Source: an uncultured Lachnospiraceae bacterium (GTDB lineage Bacteria > Bacillota > Clostridia > Lachnospirales > Lachnospiraceae). Taken from it: 15,671 nucleotides of DNA. The translations under genes and the position numbers were made by a program. The notes under the pieces were generated by a model. It saw nothing but the letters and a program-made list of their open reading frames with translations, was not told the DNA's origin and did not search any database. The DNA is taken from positions 1 to 15,671 of the forward strand of contig CAKZZH010000057.1 in NCBI GenBank assembly GCA_937885345.1. The letters are read 5' to 3'. Positions 14,632-15,671 of this stretch are shown piece after piece. Each line of letters opens with the position of its first letter. The first letter of the stretch is position 1.

Positions 14632-15522
14632 TCAAATAGTCGTAACCGCTTTCTTCACATCAGATACGGGTTTATCAATCTGTGCTTTAGCGTACTCAAA
14701 CGCTTTAACTATCAATGAATTGAGTATTGCGACTTCCCTGTTATAATCGCCCTTATCTGTATGGATACCCTTACGCTCCAAAGCGGTGGCTTTCTCTCCG
14801 AGATGTATGGTCGGCTTAATATCAAGTCCTCTCTCCTTAAAAGACCGCCATTCCTAGCGTTCATCCTCAATGCCGATTTCCTCCGCAACCTTATTGATAC
14901 TCTCGACCAGATCCTGTCTCCATTTCCTGGCATTTTCTTTATCGTCCAAGTCTGTCGTTTTCTCGGTAGTACAGTCATAGCGGCCATTCTTCTTTTTAAT
15001 CTTGTTCCCGTCCTTATCATACTTATAGACTTTTCGGGATTTCTCGCCCCACTTACCGTTTTCAAGTATCGGGCGCATAGTGAGAAGTATATGAACATGA
15101 AGGTTGCGTTCTCCTTTTTCATTAACGCTGTCATGGATTGCATATTCAGCGCACATTCCCTTTGATACAAAATTGCGTTTTATAAAGTCCTGAACAAACT
15201 TATCCGCAAGCTCATGTGACATCCAGTTTGGCAGGGAGTATTTGTTAAGTCGGCATAGTTGCACTTTGGCGTGCTTTTCAACTTTCTCCACGCTGTTCCA
15301 TAAGACGGAGTGATCAAGATATTCCCTCGGCGCATGGTCGGGCAGAAGTACACCCGTGCTGACCAGATCCTCCGCAGGTTTCGGGAAATATGTCTCTCCG
15401 TAGTATTCGCTGTACATAATCGTGCGGGGGATATAACCGGACTGCTCAACGGCAGACTTTCCACGGCACTTTGCACCTCTGCCGATGATGCTCGCACGGC
15501 TGCTGACCGATTTCACCACCAT
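14632..15522 (-). pseudogene. MobA/MobL-family relaxase, interrupted by an in-frame TAG
   Basis: This is a relaxase of the MobQ type, which nicks oriT and leads plasmid or transposon DNA into a recipient. From the ATG at 15522 (GGAGG 8 bases upstream), 222 residues run to a TAG at 14856-14854. They include LLPDHAPREYLDHSVLWNSV, FVSKGMCAEYAIHD and the metal-binding LHVHILLTMRP (H130, H142, H144). After the TAG the same frame continues for 73 residues with family-typical sequence (EWRSFKERGLDIKPT, HLGEKATALERKGI, GDYNRE) and ends at TGA 14634-14632. So a nonsense codon splits one gene, and the C-terminal part normally present is also missing. A nucleophilic Tyr is not certain, with Y30 as a candidate. 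An oriT-like segment lies just upstream. Decay is the simplest reading; stop readthrough is possible. Confidence 0.88.
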
Positions 15523-15553
15523 AAGCATCGCCTCCTTCCTTAATGTGGTGGGT

Positions 15554-15616
15554 GGATACGGGCAGACTTGCGTTTTCAGTCATATCCGCATTTAGGGATA
15601 TGACTGAAACGCAAGT
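15554..15616 (-). other. Candidate oriT: long inverted repeat plus MobQ-like nick sequence
   Basis: Arms at 15566-15587 and 15596-15616 form a stem of about 21 bp with a single bulged base and an 8-base loop. Reading the minus strand, the arm ends in GCAAGTCTGCCCGTATCC. This resembles the RSF1010-type nick region, an inverted repeat followed by TAAGTGCG/CCCT, with AAGT and GCCC conserved. The nick would fall between 15563 and 15562. It lies about 30 bp upstream of the relaxase gene start, the usual place for a MobQ oriT. Confidence 0.6.
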
Positions 15617-15630
15617 ACACAATAGGGGTA

Positions 15631-15671
15631 GGTGCCGCAGGCACCGAAGGGGGAAGGGTAGGTTCCCCCTT
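15631..15671. repeat. Two further hairpins at the window edge
   Basis: GGTGCC-GCA-GGCACC (15631-15645) and AAGGGGGAA-GGGTAGG-TTCCCCCTT (15647-15671) are perfect inverted repeats of 6 and 9 bp. They sit beside the oriT-like repeat and may belong to the transfer origin, or may end an upstream transcript. The window stops at the last base of the second. Confidence 0.75.

Noticed and set aside
14761..15165. Hydrophobic + strand frame of 134 codons opposite the relaxase
   Set aside because: The minus strand carries clear MobA/MobL motifs here; the hydrophobic peptide is its mirror image and lacks a ribosome binding site.
1..15671. CRISPR array, rRNA genes, insertion-sequence transposase or integrase
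   Set aside because: No spaced direct-repeat array, no rRNA sequence and no transposase or recombinase motifs were seen in any frame.

Overview
The window looks like an origin-proximal piece of a Firmicutes chromosome, most likely a member of the Lachnospiraceae (class Clostridia). The reasons are the soj/spo0J (parA/parB) pair with parS sites just upstream, a DUF4446 gene directly after parB, a DUF3881-like gene directly after serS, strong GGAGG ribosome binding sites, some TTG starts, and moderate-to-low GC. Family names are recalled from protein patterns; no search was run.

Layout. (1) 114-1315, + strand: a coiled-coil protein of unknown function overlapping a NarL/FixJ-type response regulator with no kinase beside it, closed by a terminator. 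(2) 1395-1561: three 16-bp parS sites in the parAB promoter region. (3) 1746-7558, + strand: a closely spaced run of parA, parB, a DUF4446 membrane protein, an HD-GYP c-di-GMP phosphodiesterase, serS, a DUF3881-like protein and tRNA-Arg(CCU), ended by a strong terminator at 7561-7599. (4) 7636-10675, - strand: a vWA-domain protein, a gene I read as a decayed macro domain fused to an XRE-like DNA-binding domain, and a secreted SGNH-hydrolase lipoprotein. (5) 10886-12054, - strand: type I methionine aminopeptidase with an N-terminal SEC-C zinc motif, preceded by a translationally coupled 97-aa protein. (6) 12305-13264, + strand: L-lactate dehydrogenase. (7) 13265-15671: accessory DNA, holding a perfect 25-bp palindrome, a TIM-barrel isomerase-like gene of different base composition, four 11-bp direct repeats, a MobA/MobL relaxase broken by an in-frame amber codon, and a hairpin-rich segment that resembles a MobQ-type oriT at the right edge.

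How the parts relate. ParA, ParB and the parS cluster form the chromosome segregation system. The HD-GYP and serS genes follow in the same direction with gaps under 100 bp and may share transcripts. The macro/XRE and vWA genes look like a regulatory pair whose ADP-ribose-binding half has been lost. Everything right of ldh reads as the remnant or edge of a mobilizable element inserted next to the core ldh gene.

The candidates most worth following are the macro-XRE/vWA pair, the oriT plus interrupted relaxase, and the palindrome and direct repeats that may mark the element's end.
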